Part shown: one piece after another, positions 38,401 through 51,251 of the stretch | Layout: the number at the start of each line of letters is the position of its first letter | Numbering within the stretch: position 1 is the stretch's first letter | Assembly (NCBI GenBank): GCA_025331565.1 | Contig: JAFREQ010000035.1 | Span: 6,696,001 to 6,760,000, forward strand | Direction: 5' to 3' | Source of the DNA: Holacanthus passer | Taxonomy: Eukaryota; Chordata; Actinopteri; Pomacanthidae | Length of the DNA: 64,000 nucleotides | Notes under the pieces: model-generated | The model's input: the letters and a program-made list of their open reading frames with translations, nothing else | The model's database searches: none | What the model was told of the DNA's origin: nothing | Made by a program: the position numbers and the translations under genes

Positions 38401-41400
38401 CCAGACCTCTGTAGCCCACTCCTCATCTCTGCTTGAGCACCTCGAGGCTACCTTAGCTGCTGCTCGCATAATGCACTCAAATCTCTGACTGAACTATTGT
38501 TCTTTGAGTTGCATTGTGGGTAATGCTGGTGCTTGGTTTATAGGTTAAATCAATGGATGACTCTTTTACTTATGTCATTGGCTAATCTTCACATAATGGC
38601 AATGTATTGATTGTACCAATGTTTACTTGTTGTGAGCGTTAAAAGACAATGAGTGGGAAGAGTTTGCTGCCACTAAAACTGCAATAATACAAAGCTGCCA
38701 AATGAGAGAAATGTTCTCATGATGTAAATTGATTTTATTTTCTAAACGTGTGGTCCAGATTGGGCAGTATTGTGAAATACATGGCAGCATCTTCCATTAT
38801 GAGAGCAAGCATCTGGTTTTTGTTTAGCAGTTCTGTCTACTAACTCTCTTATTCTGGCTTTGAGTTTCAGAGTCTAGTAAACTATTGTGGTGTGTGTGTG
38901 CATACTCATGTTGATGTGTGTTTGTAGTACAGAGGGCAGTAAGCGGTTTCAGCTGTGGCCCGAGAGAAAGGATGTATTGTTTGAGGACATTTGAGCATCT
39001 GCTTTGTTGCAGATAAGGGACTTGAAGTTAACAGCCACTACTGATCAAAGGGCAGAGACATTGTGGATGTGTCGATCTCTGTCTTTCCTTCGATGTTTCT
39101 TTTCCTTTTTGTTCTGTGCATTGTTCACTCTTCCATCCTCTCCTTTACTTCCTGTCTCTGCTGCCCTCCCCTATCTCTCAAACAAAGAATATTCTTGTAC
39201 CTCTGTTTAGAGGTTATTCCCCTCTGGAGTAAAGTCTATGTTGCCCGTATGTCTTATCTCTCATCTAACCTATTTTCCTTCCTGCATTTATCTCGCTTTA
39301 TTTTTTGTCCAACAATTCTCATTTACTGTTCAAAAAAGACTTCAAATCTGGTTTAGTGTGTGTGAAACAGTGGATGTTGTGGGTTCATGTTATGTTCTGT
39401 AATCTCTACACAGAAAAGACATAGAGTTCCTCTCTATTTCCATCCCTCATAATCATGTACTGCTTTGGTTATTTTTTTCTCCTCGACCTGACCGAGGTTG
39501 TCAAAAATAACACTACTTTTATGCTTTACTAGAGATATTAAAATAGATCTACAAACAGATTTTCACCCGAGGCTGCACAGATGAAACAAGAGGGAAGAAA
39601 ATTAACTGGGCCTCAACCTGTGGCTGTTACAGCATTCCCATTTTGTGTGCCTAGGACTTTTTTCTTTTTGCCGTGGTATTGAAAGAGGTATTGAGTATAA
39701 TTCTGGTATCGTGACAACACTAGACCTGACTTGGCCTGTTTTATTTTCTTTCCATGTTTTAGCCTCTCATAAGTCAGTTCACTCTGTTTTCCCCATCTGT
39801 ACCCCCTCTCCTCTCACTTTATGTCAAAGCTGTTTGTTTTTCTTGCCCAACTAACAGCCTAGTTGGTTGGTCCAACACTTGAGTCCAAAGCAAGGCTTCC
39901 TGGCAATTACTGCCCAGCTCTCCATGAAATTTGTTAGGGATACTTTTCATCCCTAGAGTATGATTACCAGTGATTCTGGTGCCACCGTCAGGTCACATTT
40001 CCCTTAAAAAACACCATAATCCATCACCAGGTAACTGGAGAAGTAATTCCTGGATTTCCATGACATTTGCTGTTGATATGCCATAGACCTGGTTTTGCCT
40101 TTCACAAAATTTTCTAATCCTCAGATTTCCTGGGAAAGGATTTGCTTAACATGCGTTTTGTTTTTTAAGTGCCACCAGAGTTTGGAGTTCATTGATGAAC
40201 AAACAAACAAACTTTATATCTTTATTAAAATAAACATTGGAACCTCCACCCTCTTCTTTTTTTTTTCCTGGTGATTTAGAAGGTAGTGAAGGCAAACGGT
40301 CAACCAAGCAAATCAAGGAAGAACAAACACCTTTTTATCTGTAGATCAACAAAAATGTTATTTTGTCTATTTTGGAGGGAAATACTAAAGGTTTTCTAAA
40401 GTAAACGTTTTTCTGTTTTTCGACTGAACTCTACAAACATACAGAACGTGATGTAGGAATCACTGTTTCCCGATCTTTGTTTGTTTTTCCTTTAGAGAAC
40501 TGAGGAAGTTCAGAGAAGCAGAAAAAACACGGAGAGGCAGACATGTTTATGCAAAAACCATTAGGTTAACAAACAGTCACACACGCTTGATGACCATCTG
40601 TTTTCTCTGCACTTTATTATAAAACCGTAGTAATGACTGGATGTTTGAAGTTGTAATTCCATAACATGTTTCCAAAACTTCAGAAACTGAAAGTAACACC
40701 TGTGAGACATATGAGGAGAGGAGGCAACAAAGAAGGAGTGAGGTTAGGAAGAATGACTCGTTAAACTATAACAACACACAGGACATACATGCATGGTGAA
40801 AATTCAGATTCATAGCAGTCCAATATCTCTCTGTTTGTTGTCTCTCAGCATGTTCTCTACCAGTTCATTAACTGCTTTCTCTTTTCCTTAGCCTTTACCT
40901 CTCTCGCTCCTTGTTCTCTTGCCCTTGTCCTTGCAGCCAGTGTCAGGCCTGGGCAAACAGGAAACACTTAGTGTTATCAGCCCACTCTTTGTGTGTCATA
41001 ATGAGTGTCAGACTAAAGACAGAGAGGGAACAAACACTACCGTCCACACCCTGATCCCACTGTAAACACACTTATCTAAGCACAAGAAACAGAAAGAGAA
41101 GGAGAAGCTGAAAGACGGACAGACAGAGCCAGAAAGGAGAGAGGAAGTGAGATCCTTTTCACTTCCTGGTGGAACACTCAGAGCAGCAGTGGTGTTACTG
41201 GTTAACAATCTCAGGATTAATGACCCATGAGTTATTGCTGGTGCAAACCAATGTAGGCTAACCCAACAGTATTCAGTACAAGATGTTGTCCTAAGTCATT
41301 TAGAGTTCATGTGTTGTGCACTGTGAATGTGTTTGTACAGTATTTGACCTGCTCTTTGATGTGTTGTGTCCACACAACATCATGAACAGTAGGGCTGCAG

Positions 41401-44400
41401 CTAATGACTGTTTTCATTAACGCAATAATGATAATGGTTTATCAAAATAGTTGCTGATACATTTTCTGTTGAGTAATCGTTTCAGCCCTAATGAGGAGTT
41501 CAGGGGTAGTCAGCTACTTGTCTCCACACCCGTTTTCCTATCATAAAAAAATCACAAAATTTTCCCATGAGAACCACGAGAACCACATATATATTTGATT
41601 TGCTACCAGCTTTCAGTTTCTAAAATGCTCTAGTGCTACTACTCTTTCAGTAGCATATATGCAGCAAGAACCAAAAATTGTCATTACCTTTAAGTATATT
41701 TCCCAATTATTGCGCTGCAGATCTATGGTACGCTGTTTGCTCTCTCAGAACAGGCAAAATCCCCCTTCATTATGCCCCTTCTTGCTTTAGAAAACTTTTA
41801 AACACACTTTGCTCAATCACTTTTTGTTGGAGCTGAGGCCCGTGCTGATTTTGCACCATCTCCGCCAGCACATGATTATTTCATCGGCCTCCCTGCGATG
41901 ACACTATTTGTGTATGCGGCCGAAAGTGGAGCAGTGCATTCCGCTCCACTTGAACCTGTCCATTACAATGTAGTCTAATGCTATCGGTGTCATGCTGCTC
42001 TGTCGTGACGGCCCTTCATTTTTTGTTCAGCCTATTAAAATCGCAGAGGCCATTAGGCAGGATCATGTTATACAGTGCATCAGTGTTTCCCCTGTAATTT
42101 TTTCTATTAGTGCTGGTAGGGGTTCAAAGCCCGTTCCAGTTTTTCTCCCACATGCAGTTCTTGTTAATGAGACTGTGACCGTTCACTATAAGCGTCAGCT
42201 GTACACTTCTCAGGTTTTTCTTGAGATGTTTCATATCATGTCATAAAAAGAATCAACCCACAAACTTTGACTAAAAAGTCACCCACCCAAATTTGAATTA
42301 CAGTATGTGTATTTGTAGAGCTGCAACAATTAGTTGATTAATCAATTAGTCAATTGAATTTAAGTAATGTTTCAAGCAAAAATGTCAAGGATGTAAGGAT
42401 TTTGCTTTTCCTTGGTTTTGGACTGTTAAAAGAAGGAGTTTAAAGATGTCACTTTGGGACGTGGGAATTTGTGATGAGCAGTTTTCACTTTTTTTTTTGA
42501 CATTTTATAGACTAAACGAATAATTGTGAAAATAATTGTCAGATCAATCAATATTGAAAATAGTTATTAGTTTTTTAGTCCTATTATAGAGCTGCAACAA
42601 ACCGATCAGTTGAGTGACAGTAAAGGCTCTAGCTTCTCAAGTGTGACATTTTTCTGCTTTTCCTTTTCTTCTTTCCTAGTAATTTCTGTATCTTTGGTGT
42701 TTGGACTGTTGGTCGGACAGAACAAGATGTGATGACATCATCACCTTGGGCTCTAGTAAACTGTGATGGCGTTCTTTCATTATTTTTGATGTTGTATACT
42801 TCAAATGATTAATTGATTAATCAAGAAAAATACTTGGCTGATAAATCAATAATGGAAATAATTATTTGCAGGCCAAGATAAATATTTCTGCTTTTGTTCC
42901 TTGCCACAGTCAAGCGTGACTGGTGCAATGTGCAAAGAGGAAATCCTGCTCAATATGAAGCGAGTGAAAATAATCATGAACACTGGACAAAGCTCACCTC
43001 TGAGACACAGATGTGTGAAACATATTAAGTACACAAATTTGTGCAGATGTTGTAAGACTGGTTTCTCTGTCATATAAACCCCTCTGGGTAATAATAAATG
43101 GCCTGGCATGGTAAACAATAACAGTACATATTTCCATTTGATAGATAAGGGGAGTGTTGACTCTGCTCTGTAGACATAGTGGAGGTTCAGATAAGGCTAA
43201 ACCTTTAGTTAGAACTCTCCAGTTTCTTGATTTAAAGCAACTGACAACCAACGACAGCGTGAAGAAATCTTTACTCAAGTGAGTGTACAGAGACGTGGTT
43301 GTGACTGTGTCACTGGTGGTGTTTTTAATGATAGTACAAAGCTCTGAGCCAAGAAAATATACAGTACCCAGATCCCTGGACCTTAGTTTAAAAACGCTAC
43401 ACTATCTCATACCTTGTTTTCCATCTTCACAACCACACTAAGTTTCTGATTGCCAGGTTACTCCTCTTACTGCCCTCTTAGGTTGGACAGGTTTGTGTGA
43501 TTGACCATAGTTCATGGCAACTCTGCTCTGACTCTGGGTTTTTCTGTGAATCTTGGGTGGATACGTTTGCCATAGTTTCATTGTATGGTGCATTTAAAAG
43601 CCTGTATCTTCTCTCTGTGAGACATCTTCCCAGCAAACTTCTGAAGCTTAAATGAATACATTTTCATCTAGGCATTGCTCCAGTATTTTGTCTCATCATC
43701 TCATATTAAAGCATCTTCAGTTCTTTAAACAGACATCAGAAAATGCATACATTTGTAATAGGCTTTCAAACTGGAATAGGTAAGGGTGTCAAGATAAAAT
43801 TTTAATGGGCAGACCTTTTGTGCTAATATCAAGAGCGACAGATGCAACATCAAGTGAGTTATATATTTTTTTTCAGCTGTTAATTAAGTCACATTCAGGG
43901 ATACCTCACCGTCTGGAGGAGGTGACTGCTCCTGTTATTCCATCTGTCATGTAGACGAGTGGGATTGTTTTGCTGCTGTTTCCGGATCACAAAGTCAGTC
44001 AATTACAGCAGCCAGTTCCACCCTTCCTGATGTCCACACAACACGATAAGTACTGTGTACTGTGTTGGATTATATACACAAACCACTGTTGAGTTCCTTT
44101 TACATTCTCTTTGAAGATTTTGGTAAAGGTCCAACAGAAACACAGGCTACGTTCATACGTGCATACATATTAATTTCCATCTCCTTAGTTATGTCTCAGC
44201 TATGTATACTCATCTTTTACTTTTCAGTTCCTCTACCGTCTCCTAAGTGTACCTATTTTTAGTATTTGATTGCCTCAGTACCCTGCATGCTGGCTGAACA
44301 ACACATGACAGTCTTTATGAAAATCATGAGACTTTTCATACCAGCACACTCGGGGGCAAATCAGGTCCACCTCTGTGAAAACAAGGAGTCCTTACCGCTA

Positions 44401-45935
44401 CACCATATGGGATATGTCCTCTATAGCTTCAGCTATCTCCTGCTGTGTCATGTTTCACTGCACACCAATCATAGTGATAGACAGATTCATGTCGTCTGAC
44501 TTACTTACCCCCAACCCCCACAGAACCTTTGTGAATGTTTTGATCCAGAGCCCAGGAAATTGTTTAGCAGAGGTGGTAAGCCACTCAGGTCCTGATTCAT
44601 CTTATTACAATCAGTGCCATTAATAGATGAATATAATGTCTATGCCATACTCTAAATTATGGCATTTACTGTGGGAAATTGCTCCTCTGGGTTTTATTTC
44701 ATTAAAGTATTTTGAGGGTTTTTTTCTGTTTGCAGAGATGCTCAGCATGTCAGGCTAGATCGTTCACCAATGCTATGAAATGTGAAACTTAATTCTCTGA
44801 TGGAAATCAGACAAAGTTGCCAACATAATGAACACTAACACTCATCATGGACTTGGTAGGGCACCTGGTAGATTCATATATCTTATTTCACGTCTCTGTC
44901 AGTGCTCAGCTGAGCGCCTTTACGTCCAATCTGTTATTTCGAGTCCGTCAGAGAACTTTCTCATCTTACACCACCTCGTAAATAGTATCTCACCTCTCGC
45001 TTCAGTGTTTTGAAGCCTGGATCACAAGGAGTGTGTGGGTATTATTTTTCCAGAGCTCCTTGTCTGAAAACGAAGAATTTGTCTACACTCTCAGCCATCT
45101 TAGACTTTATTGTCAAACTCCAACAATTCAGTATTTTTCATTTCTTTACTGGTCCACATTAGCGACTCTAGGCTGGAGGTTAGGCTGCAGAGCTCAGTGG
45201 TCACCCTAGCTGTGTCAGTGACAGAAGGGATTTTTATAGCCCTGCGTTTTTCCACCAGCTGTGCAAAATGTATTGCAGTGATTGCATCTGGGTTTTTGCC
45301 AGAGGCTGTTTGCACGATGTATCGCCACGTTGGCTTATTGCTCTCTTAAAATAGGGTACAGTTTGCCACCACAAGTATTTATGGAGTGAGAGAGTGCACT
45401 CCCTTATCACGTGTAGGTCAGTGGGCTATCAGGTCAAATTTAATACTGTGCTGCATCCTAATATGCACAGGTGGCTGCTGGGAGAGCTGACTAATAAACT
45501 TGTGCTGCCAACTTGTCTAGGGTGCACAGGTTCACTTCTCCCTCTTATTCTGCTGTCTGGTTAAGGAAACAAATTCATTTACAGCGTTTAGCAACTAACA
45601 ACTACTAACTTCAAATGACTGTTTATACTGTACGTTTATGGCCAGGCTGCTTCTTATCTAGTCTGGCTTTGGTTTATTATAGTTTGTGAGTACTTACTGT
45701 AGATGTGTTTTCATTATGTTTTTCGGCCAGAGGTAAACGCTCTAGTGGACAGCTCTTAAAGCTTACTGTGCTGTATTTTCAGACTGCAGGGTATCAGACT
45801 GTCTCTGTATGAGCTCATGCTTGAAGCTTCCCAAAGGCTGACTTCTCTCTATCTGAAAAGCCTGTCAGTGATACAAATGTGGGGCCTTTTGGTTTGTGTG
45901 TGTTTGTCAGTGTGCGTGCCCACACTGGATGTTGC

Positions 45936-45974
<39 letters not shown>

Positions 45975-48900
45975 CACATATGGACACAAATGTTTTGTGT
46001 GGGCTACTGCAAAGCCAAAGAAGTGTTCTCTCCCTCAGAAAAGCATTACTCACATTTAGGGCATCTCAGTCTTTTTGGCTACAGATTTGCTAATGTGGGT
46101 GTCAGTGTGTAAAGATGTATGTCATTGTTGGAATGAGCCAAGGATAGATACATCACAATGATAACAAAATTCATATCTTTTTACATCGTATTGGCTTCCA
46201 TCTTCTGGTTCCACATTTGATATCAGCTCTCTCTCCTAGCTCATCTCTCCTCTTTTCTCCTCTTTTTCATCCCCTATAGACAAATGAATGGAACAAAAAC
46301 GACGAGCGCCTGCTTGCTGCGGTGGAGCATGGCGAGGTGGAGAAGGTGGCGTCACTTCTGGCCAAGAAAGGTGCCAGCGCTGTAAAGCTGGACAGCGAGG
46401 GCAAATCAGCGTAAGTATACTTGCATTTTAGCATGTTTGTGCCGTATATTGATTGATGTCTTTCTGTAATCACTGTATAAATCCCAGTGCACCCCAATTT
46501 CCTCATGGGGAGAGTAATGTACATCAGAATCATAACATGCCTGCTGCAAAAAAATCCTCCTGCAGAATGATTAATTGACAGAGACAGTAGTTTGCAGTGG
46601 CTTCTGTCGCAGCATCAATCAAAAAAAGATACTTGAATTCAGATCTGCCACACTGACAAGGCTGCAAAGCAAAAACTAGAGCCGAATAACATGCGAATCT
46701 CCTGTTTGCTGCCTGGTTTATTATTATCAGGTGCAGCTATTTAGACACTATCCGTGGCTTAGCTCACTCTCTAACAACAAAGGTCTGATAAGAAATGGTT
46801 TGATAGTGGTAAAATAAAAGTGGGTGTATTCAATTTCAGGGAAACATTATCCAGCCTCGGAGATTTTTGTTTTTCCCTTTCATATCTCTCCAGCATATGC
46901 TCACATTCTTGGGCTTATGAAACTACTTTCACGCTCCACAGCACAATGTTAAAAATGAATGGCCAATCTAAAAATACAGCTGTTTTTCTCAGTTCCTGAA
47001 AGGTTGACATTTTCGACCATTCATTCAGCCTCTCTGACATTCAGCGTTTTGAGAGCCAGCTCATTTCTGCAGAGGCAGTGGAGCTCGTTGCCTCACCGAT
47101 TGAGATTGCTGATAACACAGAGGCTCACTGTTAATATTTGACCTCTTTCTTTTTCTGAAACACAACACCCTCTGACCTCAATGTGTTAAGCAGCTCACGC
47201 AGAGCCAGGAACATCAAAACACAGGAACAAATGCGGGGAGAAATGAATGCGCAGATTCTCACATGCTGAAACAACCGCACAGGCTTTTTTTGTTCCCCCA
47301 GTAGTTCACATCCTTGACCTTCTGTCTGTGTGTGACTGGGACACAGAAACACACATACAGATGCATACTCACGGCCTTTGTAAATCACGATGAATGTGGT
47401 GGTTTGGGATCTCAACGATCCAATCTTTTCAGGACGCACAAAGGAGGAGTCTACAGTATCTCTATGGTGATAAAACCTGATTGAAAGGCATGTGGGCAGT
47501 TGTGAGTGTGTAAGAGTGTGTGACTGTGAACGCCACACACACACACTCGGCAAGGGAAGGCTGCGCATGTGTAGTGTTTTTTTCATTCTACTTGCTGAGC
47601 TGGAAAGTGGTTGCATTGATTGCACACACATGCACAAACAGGCAATGTAAAAACTACAAGTTGTGGTTTTGCTGGGTTACCTGCTGTACTATTTCTTGAC
47701 CGGTTGCAGGGATTTCCTAAAGTCTCTGCACCTGGTCAAGAAGATTTAAAATAATAGATAATTAGATGTTTTCATAGGTGGATTTTGTTACCTTTGGATA
47801 GAGCCAGGCTAGCTGTTTCCCGTGTTTCCTGTGTTTATGCAAAGATATGTTAACCAGCTGCAGAGTGTAGCTCCATATTTCCCAAACGTTGAACTGTTCA
47901 TTTAATGTATTTTGTTTGGAGAGAGAGGGATCAGTCGTCAGTGTAAAACAAAGAGGCAGCTTTGTTTGAGAAGATGTGGGATTGACGACTTTATTGGTAG
48001 GACTTAATTTACACAATGTGTAGCCATCACTGGAAATGCACGGTTTCCAATGTCACGAGATCTTTAATGTTACTCTGAAAACCAGCAAAAAAAGAGTGGT
48101 TGTAAAATAAGCTGTCTTACAAGCATCTCTGTCGTGATTTTGTAACTACCAATTACTGCATTTCTAATTTGTTCTTTGCTTCGTGTGTTTGTGTGCAGGC
48201 TTCATGTGGCAGCTGCACGCGGTCAGACAGACTGTATATCTGTCATCCTGGCACATGGAGCCGACCTGTCAATCACTGACGGTGCAGGTATATACTGGAA
48301 TTATTTATATGCAGCAGTGACAGAACATGTCGAAATTGTTTTAGAATTTTCTTCATTTCTGCAGAAATGTGATGATTCTTCTCAATAATTACAGAAAATA
48401 TGAAATTATAATGATTTTGTGTTACTTGTTTAATTTGGTGATTGTTATCTGGTTTTGGAACTTCACACATTTTCTTTTTCATTTTAAGAATAGATAAGAT
48501 ATTCCTTTATTCGTCCCTCAGTGGGGAAATTCACAAAATCCATTTTACCAATTTTATCCACTTTTTCTCTAAATAAATTTTCCTAATGAAGACATTTCTT
48601 GATCTGTGTTCAGGTTTCAATCCGTTACATCTAGCTGCCAAAAACAATCACATCGAGTGCTGCAAAAAGCTCATTCAGGTAAGGTGGATAAAGTGAAGGA
48701 GGCATTTATTAGAAGCAAACTGTGATTTTTATCTCTATAATCTCTTTGTCACTCATTTAATGCACTGAAATACTAATGGTATTTGGTTTAATATTACAGC
48801 TGTATGGTATTTTAGGTTCAGTTAAATGCTTTCAAGATGTGTTGTACAACAAAGAGTGCAAAGGATATTGAAGTAAGGATGTTTTAATGGCAGAGCATTC

Positions 48901-51194
48901 AGTCACCCAGCAGGACGTCTTCATCTTGGATGCATTACTTGGTGCAGCAGATAAGGAATGTGTGAAAGCAGGAGCATGACCCATATGAAACTTACTCTCT
49001 GAATAGTCTCACTCTTCTGTTAAGACATGTGAAACCAAACTGTTTCACTGGTTCATTTCTTCAGTTTGCTCACTGTGGTCTGTGCACAGATCAGCAGATC
49101 TCAGCAGGAGGAGACACACACACCCTAACCCTAACCTGTCTTACCATCACAACTGAATTGTAACCCTAACCCTAAAACCAAGTCTTAACCCTCAAAAAAC
49201 AGTCACACAAAACGCCTTCTTTCTGCTTTGATCTGCTGACCCAACTATCCCGTGACAGTCTGCAGCATCTCAACAACACACACAAATTTTAAAGCTTTAA
49301 ACACCTTTTGTCCTTGTGCCCAGAATTTTGCTAGTTGCAAACTGTTGGCTGATTGTTTACCACCAGTAACACATGATGCTATTATTCCTAAAAATGTAGC
49401 AGGTCACCACTGCTAGCAAACTATGGGGACAAAAGAACTAAAAACATGTAAATACAGTGATATATAGTTTGCTGCACATGTGTATATTTCTAGTGCATGT
49501 GCAGTGCTGTCTAATATAAGATAAACATTTCATCTACATAAAGCACCAGTGGTAAACAGATTGCAGCAGCATGAAAAGCATTTTGAGAATTCTTTGGCCA
49601 CATTTTGGGACACACTCTTAAATTCTTACATTCCTTTAGGGGAATGTAAGCATTTACTAGCTGTAGGTACGGCAGACGAAAATTAGAGACTAAATGTAAT
49701 CACAGCAAGGGATGAAATGTATTGGGTGTCACAGGCTACTGACACAAAAAAGTCTTAAGAGTATTTACAATAGAACTTTCCTTTCGTAGTCATTCATAAT
49801 TCATGTTTAACATTGATTTTCACGTCTAATATGTTTGTGTTTCCCCTCCAGAGCAAATGTCCTATCGATGCTACCGACAGCTCAGGAAAGGCTGCTCTAC
49901 ATCACGCTGGTAAGTGTGTCAGTATCCTGAGAGTTAATTAAACAAAAGTGCTTTTTTTGAAGACTAGTCTGGTTGGACAAGGATGTGGGAAAATATATCT
50001 TGTGAGATTAAGTTCGAGATCTAATTTTATTTGGATGTAATCTTCTACCGTATTTGGAATTAGGTGATTAAATGTGATTTCAACTCACTTTGTTTCAATC
50101 AAAAGTTCCCATAATACTTTGCAGGTTTTCATTCAAACCAAACACGGCACTGTCTCTGACCGATGAGAAAGTTCTCATGGACTTTGGTTATTTTTTCAAA
50201 AGGCTGCCACTTTCTGTGTCTAAAAATAAGGTTTTCAACAACGCCTGTCTAAAATGAATATGACAGCGCTTCTTTCCAGTTTGTGTTACAGTGCTGATGT
50301 TAGGTGACACAACTCTAAACATAAATGCAATGGCTCACTAGTGTTGAGCTACTGCACAAAAGCAGAAAGTGGACAGTCCAATCATCTTTAACTCATCTTA
50401 TTTTTCATTAATTTGGTCTTTTGGAAATCAGAGAGGGAGACAAAGGAGATGCATTTCTTCCTGAATTCAATCCTAGACCACAGTGTGATCTCTGGACACC
50501 TGTGTGCTTCTTTCCATTGTCTGATTGTTGTTTTATTTCAATCTCAGCTGCCAGTGGGAACATCCAGACCGTCCAGCTGCTGTGTGAACTCAAAAGTCCC
50601 ATCAACCTGAAAGATGCAGTATGTACTTTCATTATTACTTCCACCCTTTCTTTCCCAGACTAATTTTTCCTGGCAGGATAATAACGGCCTCTGAATCACA
50701 ATAAAGACCACAGAAATGCTCCATTCGGTTCTCATTCGTATCGCTTTCTGCTGTGTTAGTTCCAGAGAGGAATTTGTTCAGGGAAGGTTAATCACTGGCT
50801 TGGATTGTCTTTAAGATTTACCTGTGTATAGTTCCTGTGTTTGCAACAGGATGTTTTCTTTAGATATCTGACAAATTATAGTTTGGTCTGCATCACTTCA
50901 TGTGCTTTTTAAGTTTGTTAAGAGAACATAAAATTAACTACAGTTGTCTCTCACAGCTTTAAATCTACAATATGAAGGATCCTCATTAATGTGCACATCC
51001 TCTCATTTGTCCTTCTCTGTTTAAAGATTGATTAGTATTGTACATTGAGTGCATGTTTATGTGAATGTGTGTGAGGCAGAGGGTCAATGTACTGTGGGAA
51101 CTCTGCTCTCAAGCCGCAGACATGTGGTCTCCATTGCAGTGACGCTCCATGCCTGTGGTTTTTACCCAACTGGGGTGTGTGTGCATGATATTGT

Positions 51195-51251
<57 letters not shown>

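Larger units (their letters stand above)
28901..46279 (+). other. rai14 giant intron (17.4 kb), repeats but no gene recognised
   Basis: It separates the 12-codon first coding exon from the ankyrin exons. It contains degenerate TG tracts (28910-28990, 36140-36330), a perfect TG microsatellite (32434-32480), a C-rich patch at 33660-33690, and dispersed repeats (35190-35490, 38320-38550, 41390-41490, 42316-42875). A further TG microsatellite lies at 45937-45971. Open frames of up to about 100 codons have no family signature. An intron this long could hold enhancers or alternative promoters. Confidence 0.65.

Noticed and set aside
47131..47637. 168-codon minus-strand open frame
   Set aside because: Composition reflects CA/TG-rich intronic DNA. 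It has no domain, sits antisense within a rai14 intron, and has no splice partners.
49122..49175. True telomere or chromosome end
   Set aside because: Only a few CCCTAA units, inside an intron with coding exons on both sides.
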